Assembly (NCBI RefSeq): GCF_001411805.1
Contig: NZ_CP007212.1
Span: forward strand, 868,001 to 932,000
Reading direction: 5' to 3'
Source: Burkholderia plantarii
GTDB lineage: Bacteria > Pseudomonadota > Gammaproteobacteria > Burkholderiales > Burkholderiaceae
Length of the DNA stretch: 64,000 bases
How positions within the stretch are numbered: position 1 is the first letter of the stretch; each line of letters starts with the position of its first letter. A program made the position numbers and the translations under genes. Below, piece after piece: positions 19,326 through 27,976 of this stretch. A model generated the notes under the pieces. That model had not been told where the DNA came from. It did not search any database and saw only the letters and a program-made list of their open reading frames with translations.

Positions 19326-19463
19326 ACATTGTTCGCCGGACCCCCTGGCTGACAACCAGTCTCCGGTCTTCCAGACGCTTCGCGTCGCCGTCCGCCGCGA
19401 CCTGTACGGCACATGACGGTAGTTGTCGTCCGAGCCAGCGCCTTCGCGACGCTGGTTTTTTGC
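19326..19463 (+). ncRNA. Candidate structured leader or small RNA ending in an intrinsic terminator
   Basis: Between the promoter and an internal terminator lies about 136 nt with several compensating stems: cggac near 19336 with gtccg near 19429, gacgc-ttc-gcgtc near 19374-19386, and an actgg-type hairpin. It ends in ccagcg-loop-cgctgg followed by six T (about 19434-19462). This could be an independent sRNA or a transcription-attenuating riboswitch for the lytic transglycosylase. The class is not recognised; a loose resemblance to 6S RNA was noticed but not relied on. Confidence 0.5.
19434..19463 (+). terminator. Intrinsic terminator inside the 5' leader
   Basis: Stem ccagcg / cgctgg with an apical ccttcgcga loop is followed directly by tttttt, about 190 bases upstream of the lytic transglycosylase start. 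Downstream leader hairpins (gtcagt...actgac; aacggta...taccgtt) follow before the gene. Confidence 0.75.
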
Positions 19464-19654
19464 GTGGGAGCCACCGCGCGTCAGTCTGCCCGCCGGGCAC
19501 TGACCTCAAGCCGCCGTGGCCCCGAACGGTACACATACCGTTTCTCCGACGTCGCCGCCCGATCCGGGTGCGCAACGTCCTGATTCCGCGGCCACGCGTC
19601 CTTCTCGCTACCGAGTCGAGCGAGCCGCACGAGTCATGTTCATGGGAGATCTGA

Positions 19655-20776
19655 ATGAACGCTTGGTTATCGTGGCGTCCCTCCGAACGGCATGCGCAGT
19701 TGTTGCGTGAAGTGCTCCGCCGGGGGACGCGTGTCAGCCACCATCTTTTCAGCGTCGTCGGCGGCCTGGCCGTCGTCGTCGCGTTCGCGCTCTGGATGCT
19801 GCCGAACGCCCGCGGCACGCTGGCCGCAAAACTGATGCCCGTGCTGTCGGCCGCCGTCAAGGCGGGGCCGGCGCGGCTGCTGTCCGGGCACCCGCTGCCC
19901 GCGTTCGGCCCCGGCAACACCGATGACGACGTCGATGCCGACGGCCAGACCTCGCCGGTCTCGCCGGTGTCCTATTCGCCGTCGTCCGGCACGGCCACCG
20001 GCGACGTCGCCGCGGCCGACGACGCGATCCGCAACGGCCAGTCGCCGGTCACGCTCGCGAAGCTGATCCCGGCCCAGCGCGTCGCGGCCGACGCACGCGA
20101 CGACCGCGTGTTCTCGAACCGCGAGCAGGCGCTCGTGGCCACCTATCTCGCGCGCCGCTACCACGTCGCGCAGGAGCCGGTCGGCCAGCTCGTGAAGGCA
20201 GCGTTCCAGACCGGCCACGACATCGGCCTCGATCCGATGCTGCTGCTGTCGGTGATGGCGATCGAATCGGGCTTCAATCCCTACGCGGAAAGCGGCGTCG
20301 GCGCGCAAGGGCTGATGCAGGTGATGTCGAAGATCCATTCCGACAAGTTCGAATACGCGGGCGGCACCAACGCGGCGCTGCGCCCGGTGGTCAACATCCA
20401 GGTCGGCGCGCTGGTGCTGAAGGACTGCATCGCGCGCGGCGGCTCGCTGCCGGGCGGCCTGCGCCTCTACAACGGCGTGACGGGCACCGACGACGGCGGC
20501 TACAGCGCGAAGGTGCTGGCCGAGCGCGGCCGGCTGCGCGACGTCGCGCGCGGCCGCAACGTGTCGATCTACGCGCCGCAGCTGCCGACGCCGGTGACCA
20601 CCGCGTCGGGCTCGCCGGCCGCGGGCCAGAAGCGCGTGCAGGCGACGCTCGACGGCGCGCACCCGATCACGATCAAGGCGACCGTGCCGGCCGACGCGAA
20701 GACCTCGCCGCAAGCCGACGCGAGCGCCGACACGGGCGGCGTCAAGCACGACGGCGCGGCGGAAGTCGGGACCTGA
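19655..20776 (+). CDS. Membrane-anchored lytic transglycosylase (SLT domain)
   Basis: 373-residue cell-wall enzyme that cleaves peptidoglycan glycan strands to 1,6-anhydro ends. A single N-terminal membrane segment (LFSVVGGLAVVVAFALWML, residues about 31-49) anchors it to the inner membrane with the catalytic part in the periplasm. A Ser/Pro/Asp-rich linker follows. The SLT domain starts near residue 180, with MAIESGFNPYAESGVGAQGL placing catalytic Glu204, and LRLYNGV near the end. A disordered C-terminal tail follows. The start has GGGAGA upstream. The unusually long, structured leader suggests post-transcriptional control. Confidence 0.9.
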   Translation: MNAWLSWRPSERHAQLLREVLRRGTRVSHHLFSVVGGLAVVVAFALWMLPNARGTLAAKLMPVLSAAVKAGPARLLSGHPLPAFGPGNTDDDVDADGQTSPVSPVSYSPSSGTATGDVAAADDAIRNGQSPVTLAKLIPAQRVAADARDDRVFSNREQALVATYLARRYHVAQEPVGQLVKAAFQTGHDIGLDPMLLLSVMAIESGFNPYAESGVGAQGLMQVMSKIHSDKFEYAGGTNAALRPVVNIQVGALVLKDCIARGGSLPGGLRLYNGVTGTDDGGYSAKVLAERGRLRDVARGRNVSIYAPQLPTPVTTASGSPAAGQKRVQATLDGAHPITIKATVPADAKTSPQADASADTGGVKHDGAAEVGT

Positions 20777-20815
20777 TCGGGCGGGCCGATCAGGTCGTCA
20801 CGGAACGAACAATGC

Positions 20816-20849
20816 AGACAGGGCACCCTCGGGTGCCCTGTTCTTTTTG
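20816..20849 (+). terminator. Intrinsic terminator after the lytic transglycosylase
   Basis: Stem agggcaccc / gggtgccct is followed by gttcttttt. Confidence 0.9.
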
Positions 20850-20915
20850 GTGCCGCGTATTTGAGTGCGGCACCGGCCCCCGGCATGCGGCCGGCGCGGG
20901 CGGAAAAGGTGGTTA

Positions 20916-22109
20916 TTAGCGGCCGAACATCGCGCCGAGCCGCGCGACCGCTTCCTCGAGCCGTTCGTAGGCGGTGGCGTAGGATAGCCGGATGTACTCG
21001 CGCGGCGCGTGCAGGCCGAAGTCCATGCCCGGCACCAGCACCACGCCGGCGTCCTGCAGCATCGCGTCGACGAGCTTCGCGCTGTCGCCGGCGGCCGGAT
21101 GGGCGACGCCGCCGCAGCGCGCATAGACGTAGAACGCGCCGTCGGGCATCACGGGCACCTCGAAGCCGAGCGATTCGAGCGCGGGCACGATGTAATCGCG
21201 GCGGCGCATGAATTCGAGGCGGCGCGCCTCGTAGACGGCCAGCGTGGCCGGCTCGAAGCAGGCGAGCGCCGCGTGCTGGGCCAGCGCGGACGCGCAGATG
21301 AACAGGTTCTGCGCGAGCTTCTCGAAGGTGCCGACCAGCGCCGGCGGGACCACCAGCCAGCCGAGTCGCCAGCCGGTCATGTTGAAGTACTTCGAGAAGC
21401 TGTTGACGGTGATCACGTCGTCGTCGAACGACAGTGCGGAGGCGGGCGGGCCGTCGTAGCTGAGCCCTTGGTAGATCTCGTCGATGATCGCGAAGCCGCC
21501 GCGTGCGCGCACGGCGGCCAGGATGCGGCCGAGTTCGTCGGGCGCGAGCGAGGTGCCGGTCGGATTGGACGGCGAGGCCAGCAGCACGCCGCGCGTGCGC
21601 TCGCCCCAGCGCGCGCAGACGTCCGCGGCGGTAAGCTGGAAGCGCGCCTCGGGGCCGCTCGGCACCAGCACCGGCCGGCCTTCGGCGGCCGCCACGAAAT
21701 GCCGGTTGCACGGGTAGGACGGGTCGGGCATCAGCACTTCGTCGTCGCGGCCGACCAGCGCGAGGCAGGCCAGCAGCAGCGCGGCCGACGCGCCGGCCGT
21801 GACGACGATCCGCTCGGGCGCGATCGTGAGCCCGTAGGCCCGTGCGTAGTGCGCGGCGATCGCCTCGCGCAGCGGCCTGATGCCGAGCGCGCTCGTGTAT
21901 TGCGTCACGCCGCGCCGCATCGCGGCGGCGGCGGCCTCGACCACCGGCTCGGGGGCCGTGAAATCGGGCTCGCCGATGCTCATGTGGATCACGTCGCGCC
22001 CCTCCTGTTCGAGCAGCGCGGCCTGCTTGACGATTTCCATCACGTAGAACGGCTGGATCGCGTCGACGCGCGAAGCCAGCCGGATCAGCGATTCGACGGC
22101 AGTATTCAT
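20916..22109 (-). CDS. Pyridoxal-phosphate-dependent aminotransferase (class I/II)
   Basis: 397-residue cytoplasmic aspartate-aminotransferase-fold enzyme. It shows YTSALGIRPLREAIAAHYA, the LASPSNPTG asparagine motif, the aspartate of FAIIDEIYQGLSYDG, and the PLP lysine in SFSKYFNMTGWRLGW. The amino-acid substrate cannot be decided. It follows nusB on the same strand but is separated from it by a terminator, so it is probably its own unit. Confidence 0.9.
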   Translation of the reverse strand: MNTAVESLIRLASRVDAIQPFYVMEIVKQAALLEQEGRDVIHMSIGEPDFTAPEPVVEAAAAAMRRGVTQYTSALGIRPLREAIAAHYARAYGLTIAPERIVVTAGASAALLLACLALVGRDDEVLMPDPSYPCNRHFVAAAEGRPVLVPSGPEARFQLTAADVCARWGERTRGVLLASPSNPTGTSLAPDELGRILAAVRARGGFAIIDEIYQGLSYDGPPASALSFDDDVITVNSFSKYFNMTGWRLGWLVVPPALVGTFEKLAQNLFICASALAQHAALACFEPATLAVYEARRLEFMRRRDYIVPALESLGFEVPVMPDGAFYVYARCGGVAHPAAGDSAKLVDAMLQDAGVVLVPGMDFGLHAPREYIRLSYATAYERLEEAVARLGAMFGR

Positions 22110-22126
22110 GTCCGGGGCCGGAAAGG

Positions 22127-22158
22127 AAAAAAGCGCGGGCGCCGCGCGGCGCCCGCGT
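22127..22158 (-). terminator. Intrinsic terminator of the rib-nusB operon
   Basis: On the minus strand a GC-only stem (cgcgggcgcc / ggcgcccgcg) is followed by c and six T. It lies four bases after the nusB stop and before the aminotransferase start. Confidence 0.88.
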
Positions 22159-22161
22159 GGA

Positions 22162-22599
22162 TCACGCGTTGCGGCGGGCGGCGGCCTCGTCGGGGCGCAG
22201 CTTGAGGGCGAGCTTGTCGGCCACGCCGTTCACGTATTTATAGCCGTCGGAGCCGCCAAACGTCTTGGTCAGCTCGACCGCCTCGTTGATCACGACGCGG
22301 TACGGCGTCTCGATCTGGTGCTTGAGTTCGAACGTGGCGATCAGCAGCACCGCGCGCTCGACCGGCGAGAGCTGCTCGATCGGGCGATCGAGGCAAGGCG
22401 TGAGCACGGCGGCGAGATCCACGTGTTCGCGGATCACGCCGTACAGGATCGTCTCCAGCAGCTCACGATCGGCCTTGTCGTAACCCTGCGCGCCGCGCAA
22501 CTGCGCGTCGATCTCGCCGGTGGACGCGTTCGACAGCAGCCACTGATACAGGCCTTGCGTCGCCAGTTCGCGCGATTGTCGGCGTGCGCTCTTCTTCAT
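22162..22599 (-). CDS. nusB: Transcription antitermination factor NusB
   Basis: 145-residue RNA-binding protein that, with NusE/S10, binds boxA in rRNA leaders. The all-helical sequence begins with a basic arm ([20 protein letters not shown]) and carries [14 protein letters not shown] and the C-terminal [30 protein letters not shown], the NusB hallmark. It overlaps the ribH stop by four bases and is the last gene of the ribBA-ribH-nusB operon, a common arrangement in proteobacteria. Confidence 0.97.
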   Translation of the reverse strand: MKKSARRQSRELATQGLYQWLLSNASTGEIDAQLRGAQGYDKADRELLETILYGVIREHVDLAAVLTPCLDRPIEQLSPVERAVLLIATFELKHQIETPYRVVINEAVELTKTFGGSDGYKYVNGVADKLALKLRPDEAAARRNA

Positions 22600-23114
22600 G
22601 CGCGTTCCTCTTCGTCGTCTTCGTCCTCGTCTTCCTCGTCCTCATCCTCGTTGAGCTGGTCGAGCGTCATCGTGAGGTTGGCCATCTCCACGGCCGTGCG
22701 GGCCGCGTCGCGACCCTTCTCGGTCATGCGCGCGATGGCCTGCTCGTCGTTCTCGGTGGTCAGCACCGCGTTCGCGACCGGCGTGTTGAAGTCGAGCGCG
22801 ATGCGCGAGATGCCGGCGCCGCTCTCGTTCGAGACGAGTTCGAAATGGTAGGTTTCGCCGCGGATCACGGCGCCGAGCGCGATCAGCGCGTCGAACTGGT
22901 TGCTTTCCGCGAGCTTTTGCAGCGCGAGCGGGATTTCCAGCGCGCCGGGCACCGTCACGAGGAGCACGTCCTCGCCGGCCACGCCGAGGCGTTCGAGTTC
23001 CTCGACGCAGGCGTCCGCGAGGCCGTTGCAGACCGGCTCGTTGAAGCGCGACTGCACGATGCCGATACGCAGGCCCTCGCCTTCGAGATTCGGTTGATAT
23101 TGTCCGATTTCCAT
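22596..23114 (-). CDS. ribH: 6,7-dimethyl-8-ribityllumazine synthase
   Basis: Penultimate riboflavin enzyme, condensing 5-amino-6-ribitylaminouracil with dihydroxybutanone phosphate; it forms icosahedral or decameric shells. Motifs include [46 protein letters not shown] (catalytic His) and [15 protein letters not shown]. The 172 residues exceed the usual 155 because of an extremely acidic tail at the C-terminus (almost all Glu/Asp from about residue 152), as seen in related Burkholderia. It overlaps nusB. Confidence 0.96.
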   Translation of the reverse strand: MEIGQYQPNLEGEGLRIGIVQSRFNEPVCNGLADACVEELERLGVAGEDVLLVTVPGALEIPLALQKLAESNQFDALIALGAVIRGETYHFELVSNESGAGISRIALDFNTPVANAVLTTENDEQAIARMTEKGRDAARTAVEMANLTMTLDQLNEDEDEEDEDEDDEEERA

Positions 23115-23190
23115 GTTCGTTCCGTGGTTGGATTCAGCGTAAGTAAGGAGCGGCAGCCAAATGGTGAGCGGATGAGCGCCGGGCAGCCGG

Positions 23191-24318
23191 TCAGACCGCG
23201 GAGGCGGCGCCGCCCGGCATCGGCACGAAGCCCGTCGCCTCGAGACCCCAGCCCGACATGCTGCCGAGCTTGCGCGGGTTCGCGAGGACCTGCATCTTGC
23301 CGACGCCGACGTCGCGCAGGATCTGCGCGCCGATGCCGAACGTCTTGAAGTCGACCGGGCGGCGCTTGAGCACCGCGGCCTTTTCCTCCTCGTCGAACGC
23401 GCGGAACACGTCGACGAGATGCTCCTTCGTGTCGCCGCAGTTCAGCAGCACGATCGCGCCGAGATCGCGCTCGGCGATTTCCTTCATGGCCGCGTCGAGC
23501 GTCCACGAGTGCGTCGAGCTGCCGGTTTCGAGCAGGTCGAGCACCGAGAGCGGCTCGTGGACGCGCACCGGCGTCTCGCGATCGGGCGTGGGCGTGCCGC
23601 GCACCAGCGCGATGTGCGGCGAGCCGGTGGGCTTGTCGCGGTAGAGCACGGCCTGGAACGCGCCGTGCGCGGTCTGCATGGTGCGCTCGGCCACGCGCTC
23701 GACGATCGATTCGGTGCGGCTGCGGTAGTGGATCAGGTCGGCAATCGTGCCGATCTTGATGCCGTGTTCCTGGCTGAACGCGATCAGGTCGGGCAGGCGC
23801 GCCATCGAGCCGTCGTCCTTGATGACCTCGCAGATCACCGCGGCCGGCGTGAGGCCCGCGAGCGCCGTGAGATCGCAACCGGCCTCGGTGTGGCCGGCGC
23901 GCACCAGCACGCCGCCCGGCTGCGCCATGATCGGGAACACGTGGCCGGGCTGGACGATCTCGTCGGCGCGCGCGTCGCGCTTGACGGCCGTGGCGATCGT
24001 GTGGGCGCGGTCGGCCGCCGAGATGCCGGTGGTCACGCCCTCGGCCGCCTCGATGCTGACCGTGAACGCGGTGCCGTACTGCGTGCCGTTGCGGTAGGTC
24101 ATGAGCGGCAGGTTCAGCGTCTTGCAGCGTTCCTGCGTGAGGGTCAGACAAATCAGGCCGCGGCCGTAGCGCGCCATGAAGTTGATCGCTTCCGGCGTGA
24201 CGAATTCGGCCGCGATGACCAGATCGCCTTCGTTTTCGCGATCTTCTTCGTCGACGAGGATCACCATCCGGCCGGCTTTCAGCTCGGCGATGATGTCGGG
24301 CGTGGAGGCGAGCGTCAT
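23191..24318 (-). CDS. ribBA: 3,4-dihydroxy-2-butanone 4-phosphate synthase with degenerate GTP cyclohydrolase II-like domain
   Basis: 375-residue protein. Residues 1-205 are an intact RibB domain ([48 protein letters not shown]) that makes dihydroxybutanone phosphate from ribulose 5-phosphate. The C-terminal half aligns with RibA only in outline. Where GTP cyclohydrolase II has HSECLTGD and RCDCG, supplying zinc cysteines, this protein reads [16 protein letters not shown] and has no such cysteines, so it should lack cyclohydrolase activity. Proteins of this RibB-X type occur in beta-proteobacteria with a separate ribA elsewhere. Start at 24318; ribH follows after 76 bases. Confidence 0.92.
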   Translation of the reverse strand: MTLASTPDIIAELKAGRMVILVDEEDRENEGDLVIAAEFVTPEAINFMARYGRGLICLTLTQERCKTLNLPLMTYRNGTQYGTAFTVSIEAAEGVTTGISAADRAHTIATAVKRDARADEIVQPGHVFPIMAQPGGVLVRAGHTEAGCDLTALAGLTPAAVICEVIKDDGSMARLPDLIAFSQEHGIKIGTIADLIHYRSRTESIVERVAERTMQTAHGAFQAVLYRDKPTGSPHIALVRGTPTPDRETPVRVHEPLSVLDLLETGSSTHSWTLDAAMKEIAERDLGAIVLLNCGDTKEHLVDVFRAFDEEEKAAVLKRRPVDFKTFGIGAQILRDVGVGKMQVLANPRKLGSMSGWGLEATGFVPMPGGAASAV

Positions 24319-24670
24319 ATCAGAAAAGGGGGGAGACGGAAGAAAAGCGCTATTTTACGTCACGCGCGCGCGGCTGCCTTGGAAATCCGGCGACGCGGGG
24401 CCGTGGCGGTCAAGGCCCGGCGCGCGCGGGGCGGGCGCGCGAGGCCGCGCGGTGGTGACGGCGCGGGGCGGGAGGCGGCGCGGCCGGGTGGAGGCGGCCC
24501 GGAGGGGCGGCGTGAGGTGTGGCCCGGAGCGCACTCGGGAGGCCGGCCGTGGGCGATCGGCATCACGGCCCGGATCACGCCCGGTTTGGTCCGGATGCGG
24601 CCGCGCGCGCGGCCCGGCCGTGCCGTCGCGCGCGGCGCACGCGAGCGGCGGCTCGCGCGGGCGCGCAGTC
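24319..24670. other. GC-rich intergenic region at the left edge of the island
   Basis: About 352 bases between ribBA and the extra tatA, very rich in gcgcgc runs. No conserved gene and no FMN-riboswitch-like sequence was recognised upstream of ribBA. Confidence 0.4.
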
Positions 24671-24898
24671 TCACTGCGAAACCGGCCGGCCCGTCTGCGC
24701 GTCGAGCGTCGTCCCGGCCTTCGCGTCGGCGGCGGCCGGCGCGGCCCCCTCCGGCGCGTCGCCGTCCTGCATGCCTTCCTTGAAACCCTTGATGGCGCCG
24801 CCGAGGTCCGAGCCGAGGCTGCGGATCTTCTTCGTCCCGAACACGAGCGAGACGATTGCCAGAACGATCAGCCAGTGCGTGATGCTGAGGCTACCCAT
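24671..24898 (-). CDS. tatA: TatA/TatE-type twin-arginine translocase subunit (solo copy)
   Basis: 75-residue single-span protein with the TatA pattern: membrane helix [13 protein letters not shown], the hinge FG followed by [22 protein letters not shown] as the amphipathic helix, then a disordered acidic/Ala-rich tail. The ATG at 24898 gives the standard length. No tatB or tatC lies nearby. The divergently transcribed neighbour is a cupin with a twin-arginine signal, which suggests a dedicated or helper pore for it. The main tatABC set is presumably elsewhere. Confidence 0.9.
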   Translation of the reverse strand: MGSLSITHWLIVLAIVSLVFGTKKIRSLGSDLGGAIKGFKEGMQDGDAPEGAAPAAADAKAGTTLDAQTGRPVSQ

Positions 24899-25253
24899 GA
24901 TCCACTCCTTGCGTGATTGGTGAATGCGCCGGTCAGCGCGTCGGGCGCCGGCCCGAAGCACCAGCGCGTGCGCCGATCCTAAGCGCAATCGCGGCGGCCA
25001 TCCATCAAAGCTGCTGATGGATTTGCCAACAAATCGTGATTGTTCATCGGCGGCGCGGCTCCCTAGTATTGGCGTCACGGAGCGGATGGCGGGCGCCGCT
25101 GCCGAGGTGGGCCGTTCGTGCAGGACGCGGCGGCTCACGTCGGCACGGCGCCCCGCCGCCTCCGCCGGTGTTCCGCGTCGCGTGCCGAGGTATGAGCCGA
25201 GATGCGCCGCGACGGCCGGAGCCATCAAAGCGATATATTCAGGAGAACAGAGC
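24899..25253. promoter_or_regulatory. Divergent promoter region, tatA/oxalate decarboxylase
   Basis: About 355 bases with no gene. TTGTTC (25040-25045), an 18-base spacer and TAGTAT (25064-25069) form a plausible sigma-70 promoter toward the decarboxylase, with a leader of roughly 180 bases ending in AGGAGA before the ATG. Confidence 0.45.
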
Positions 25254-26510
25254 ATGACCGATTTGAAACGTCGTAGCGTCCTGGTCGGCGCGGCCGCCGG
25301 TGCGGTGGCACTGGGGGCGGCGGCCGCCGCGAAGGCGGCCGAGTTCGGCAATCCCGACACGCCGGCGCAGGGCGCCATCAATTCGACGCCGATCGCGATT
25401 TCCGAGCCGGGGCCGCAGAACCCGCAGTTGCGCGACGTGCTGCCGTCGTTCAACAACCCGCCCGCCACCGACGTCGGCGGCATGCCGATCCCGTGGGCCT
25501 CGTTCAACCTCGCGCACAAGCGCATCCAGGCGGGCGGCTGGGCGCGCGAGGTGACCACCAAGGCGTTCCCGGTGTCGAAGGACATCGCCGGCGTGAACAT
25601 GCGGCTCGGGCCGGGCGGCGTGCGCGAGCTGCACTGGCACCAGCAGGCCGAGTGGGCGATCATGGTCAGCGGCCAGGTGCGCATCACCACCATCGACACC
25701 AAGGGCCGCGCCGAGGTGGCCGACGTGCAGAGCGGCGACATCTGGTATTTCCCGCCGGGCCTGCCGCACTCGCTGCAGGGGCTGGGCGACAACGGCGGCG
25801 AATTCGTGCTGGCGTTCGACAACGGCGCGGCCGGCGAATTCAACACGCTGATGGTGTCCGACTGGCTCGCGCACACGCCGCCGGACATCCTCGCGCAGAA
25901 CTTCGGCGTGCCGGCCGAGAAGTTCAAGGAGATCCCGCTCGAGCAGCTGTGGATCTACCAGGGCGCCAAGGCCGGCCCGCTCGCCGCCGACCAGGCCTAC
26001 GCGGCGTCGCCGGACGGCCGCCCCGATCATCCGTTCGTGTTCCGCATGAGCGCGATGGCGCCGACCCTCTCGACCTCGGGCGGCGAGGTGCGGATCGTCG
26101 ACAGCCACAACTTCCCGGTCTCGAAGACGGTGGCCGCGGCGCTCGTGACGGTCAAGCCGGGCGGCCTGCGCGAGCTGCACTGGCACCCGGACAACGACGA
26201 GTGGCAGTACTTCATCAAGGGCAACGGCCGCATGACGGTGTTCAACACCGGGCCGGCCGCGCAGACCGTCGACTTCAGCCCCGGCGACGTCGGCTACGTC
26301 GAGAAGAACCTCGGCCACTACATCAAGAACACCGGCAAGGAGGATCTGGTGTTCCTCGAGATCTTCAAGTCGGACCACTTCTCGGAGGTCACGCTCTCGC
26401 AGTGGCTCGCCAGCGTGCCGCGCCAGCTGCTGCGCGAACATCTGCGCGTGGACGACGAGACGCTCGACGCGATCCACAACCTGAAGCGTCGTCGCGACGT
26501 GATCGCCTGA
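25254..26510 (+). CDS. Bicupin oxalate decarboxylase with Tat signal
   Basis: 418-residue manganese enzyme family converting oxalate to formate and CO2. Two cupin domains each carry the metal motif: [17 protein letters not shown] (His127, His129, Glu133) and [18 protein letters not shown] (near residues 300-316). The N-terminus has a twin-arginine signal ([12 protein letters not shown], residues 5-16, then Ala-rich to AKA), so it is exported folded to the periplasm. The ATG at 25254 is preceded by AGGAGA. A divergent solo tatA and a following Nramp-type manganese transporter form a logical set, since the enzyme needs Mn and the Tat system exports metal-loaded proteins. Oxalate removal would suit a plant or fungal associate. 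Confidence 0.92.
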   Translation: MTDLKRRSVLVGAAAGAVALGAAAAAKAAEFGNPDTPAQGAINSTPIAISEPGPQNPQLRDVLPSFNNPPATDVGGMPIPWASFNLAHKRIQAGGWAREVTTKAFPVSKDIAGVNMRLGPGGVRELHWHQQAEWAIMVSGQVRITTIDTKGRAEVADVQSGDIWYFPPGLPHSLQGLGDNGGEFVLAFDNGAAGEFNTLMVSDWLAHTPPDILAQNFGVPAEKFKEIPLEQLWIYQGAKAGPLAADQAYAASPDGRPDHPFVFRMSAMAPTLSTSGGEVRIVDSHNFPVSKTVAAALVTVKPGGLRELHWHPDNDEWQYFIKGNGRMTVFNTGPAAQTVDFSPGDVGYVEKNLGHYIKNTGKEDLVFLEIFKSDHFSEVTLSQWLASVPRQLLREHLRVDDETLDAIHNLKRRRDVIA

Positions 26511-26671
26511 GCGTGGACGCGGTGCAGTGACGGCGGCGTCGCCTGCGCGCGGGTTCGGCCCGAACCCGCCGCACGGTGCGCCACCGGATTCGAGACTGCC
26601 GCGCAATGACGGCGCGGCGGAGGCGGGACCTTTTATCGACACCCCGGCCACCCCGGGAAGAGGCGCTCATC

Positions 26672-27976
26672 ATGCTGATGGCAATCAAACGAACCGCCGG
26701 CTACGCCCTGTCCGGCGCGGCGACCACCGACACCGTGACGGCGATGCGCGAGGTGCTCGACAACAGGCGCCGTGGCGTGCGCGCGCTGCTGTCGTTCGCG
26801 GGGCCGGCGGTGATCGCCTCGGTCGGCTACATGGACCCGGGCAACTTCGCCACCAACATCCAGGCCGGCTCGACCTACGGCTACGAACTGCTGTGGGTGG
26901 TGCTGCTTTCGTCGCTGGTGGCGATGCTGTTCCAGGCGATGTCGGCCAAGCTCGGCATCGTCACCGGGCGCAGCCTCGCGGAAGTCTGCCGCGACGAATT
27001 CCCGAAGCCGCTCGTGATCGGCATGTGGATCGGCTCCGAGATCGCGGCGATGGCCACCGACCTGGCCGAGTTCATGGGCGCCGCGATGGGCATCGCGCTG
27101 CTGTTCCATCTCGCGATCGGCTGGGGGCTCGCGATCACGGGCGTGGTCACGGTCGGCATCCTGTCGCTCGACAAGCGCGGCTTCCGCCCGCTCGAGATCG
27201 TGATCGCCGCGCTGATCACGGTGATCGGCCTGAGCTACCTGTGCGAGCTCGTGATCGCGCCGCCCGACTGGCATGCCGCGATCTTCCACACCTTCGTGCC
27301 GCATCTGCACGGCAACGACGCGTTGATGCTGGCCGTGGGCATCGTCGGCGCCACCATCATGCCGCACACCATCTATCTGCACTCGGGCCTCACGCAGAAT
27401 CGCGCGCCGGCCCGCAACGACTACCAGCGCCGCCGCCTGGTGCGCTTCTCGAACCGCGAGGTGATGATCGCGCTCGGCTTCGCCGGCTTCGTGAACCTGG
27501 CGATGGTGGCGATGTCGGCCTCGGTGTTCCGCAAGCACGCGCCCGGCATCTCCGACATCACGGCCGCCTATCACACGCTGACCCCGGTGCTCGGCGCCGG
27601 CGCGGCCGCGCTGTTCCTGGTCTCGCTGCTGGCCTCGGGCATCTCCAGCTCGGTGGTGGGGACCATGGCCGGCCAGTCGATCATGCAGGGCTTCGTCGGC
27701 TTCCGCACGCCGGTGATGGTGCGCCGCCTCGTCACGATGGTGCCCGCGGTGATCGTCTGCCTGACCTGCAACCCGATGCGCGCCATGATCGACAGCCAGA
27801 TCGTGCTGAGCCTGATCCTGCCGGTGCCGCTCGTCGCGCTGGTGGTGCTGTCGTCGCGCCGCTCAGTGATGGGTCGATTTGCGGCGGGCCGCAAGCTGCT
27901 CGTCGCCGCCGGCGTCGCCACCGGCGTGATCGTGGTCCTGAACGCGATGCTGATCTGGCAGGCCGTCGTCGCGTAG
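26672..27976 (+). CDS. mntH: Nramp-family Mn2+/divalent metal transporter
   Basis: 434-residue proton-coupled metal importer. TM1 has SVGYMDPGNFATN with the metal-binding Asp and Asn of the DPGN signature, and TM6 has the Nramp MPHTIYLHS with the metal-binding Met region. The family's eleven hydrophobic segments are visible. The start at 26672 is preferred because GGGAAGAGG lies about nine bases upstream; a longer reading from 26576 adds an arginine-rich, non-homologous stretch. It follows the Mn-dependent oxalate decarboxylase by 161 bases on the same strand, suggesting coupled supply of metal. Its 3' end overlaps the tail of the converging LysR gene by 114 bases. Confidence 0.93.
   Translation: MLMAIKRTAGYALSGAATTDTVTAMREVLDNRRRGVRALLSFAGPAVIASVGYMDPGNFATNIQAGSTYGYELLWVVLLSSLVAMLFQAMSAKLGIVTGRSLAEVCRDEFPKPLVIGMWIGSEIAAMATDLAEFMGAAMGIALLFHLAIGWGLAITGVVTVGILSLDKRGFRPLEIVIAALITVIGLSYLCELVIAPPDWHAAIFHTFVPHLHGNDALMLAVGIVGATIMPHTIYLHSGLTQNRAPARNDYQRRRLVRFSNREVMIALGFAGFVNLAMVAMSASVFRKHAPGISDITAAYHTLTPVLGAGAAALFLVSLLASGISSSVVGTMAGQSIMQGFVGFRTPVMVRRLVTMVPAVIVCLTCNPMRAMIDSQIVLSLILPVPLVALVVLSSRRSVMGRFAAGRKLLVAAGVATGVIVVLNAMLIWQAVVA

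Noticed and set aside
19326..19463. Naming the leader RNA as 6S RNA.
   Set aside because: Only a few short blocks look similar, the internal terminator does not fit the usual 6S layout, and no covariance search could be run.
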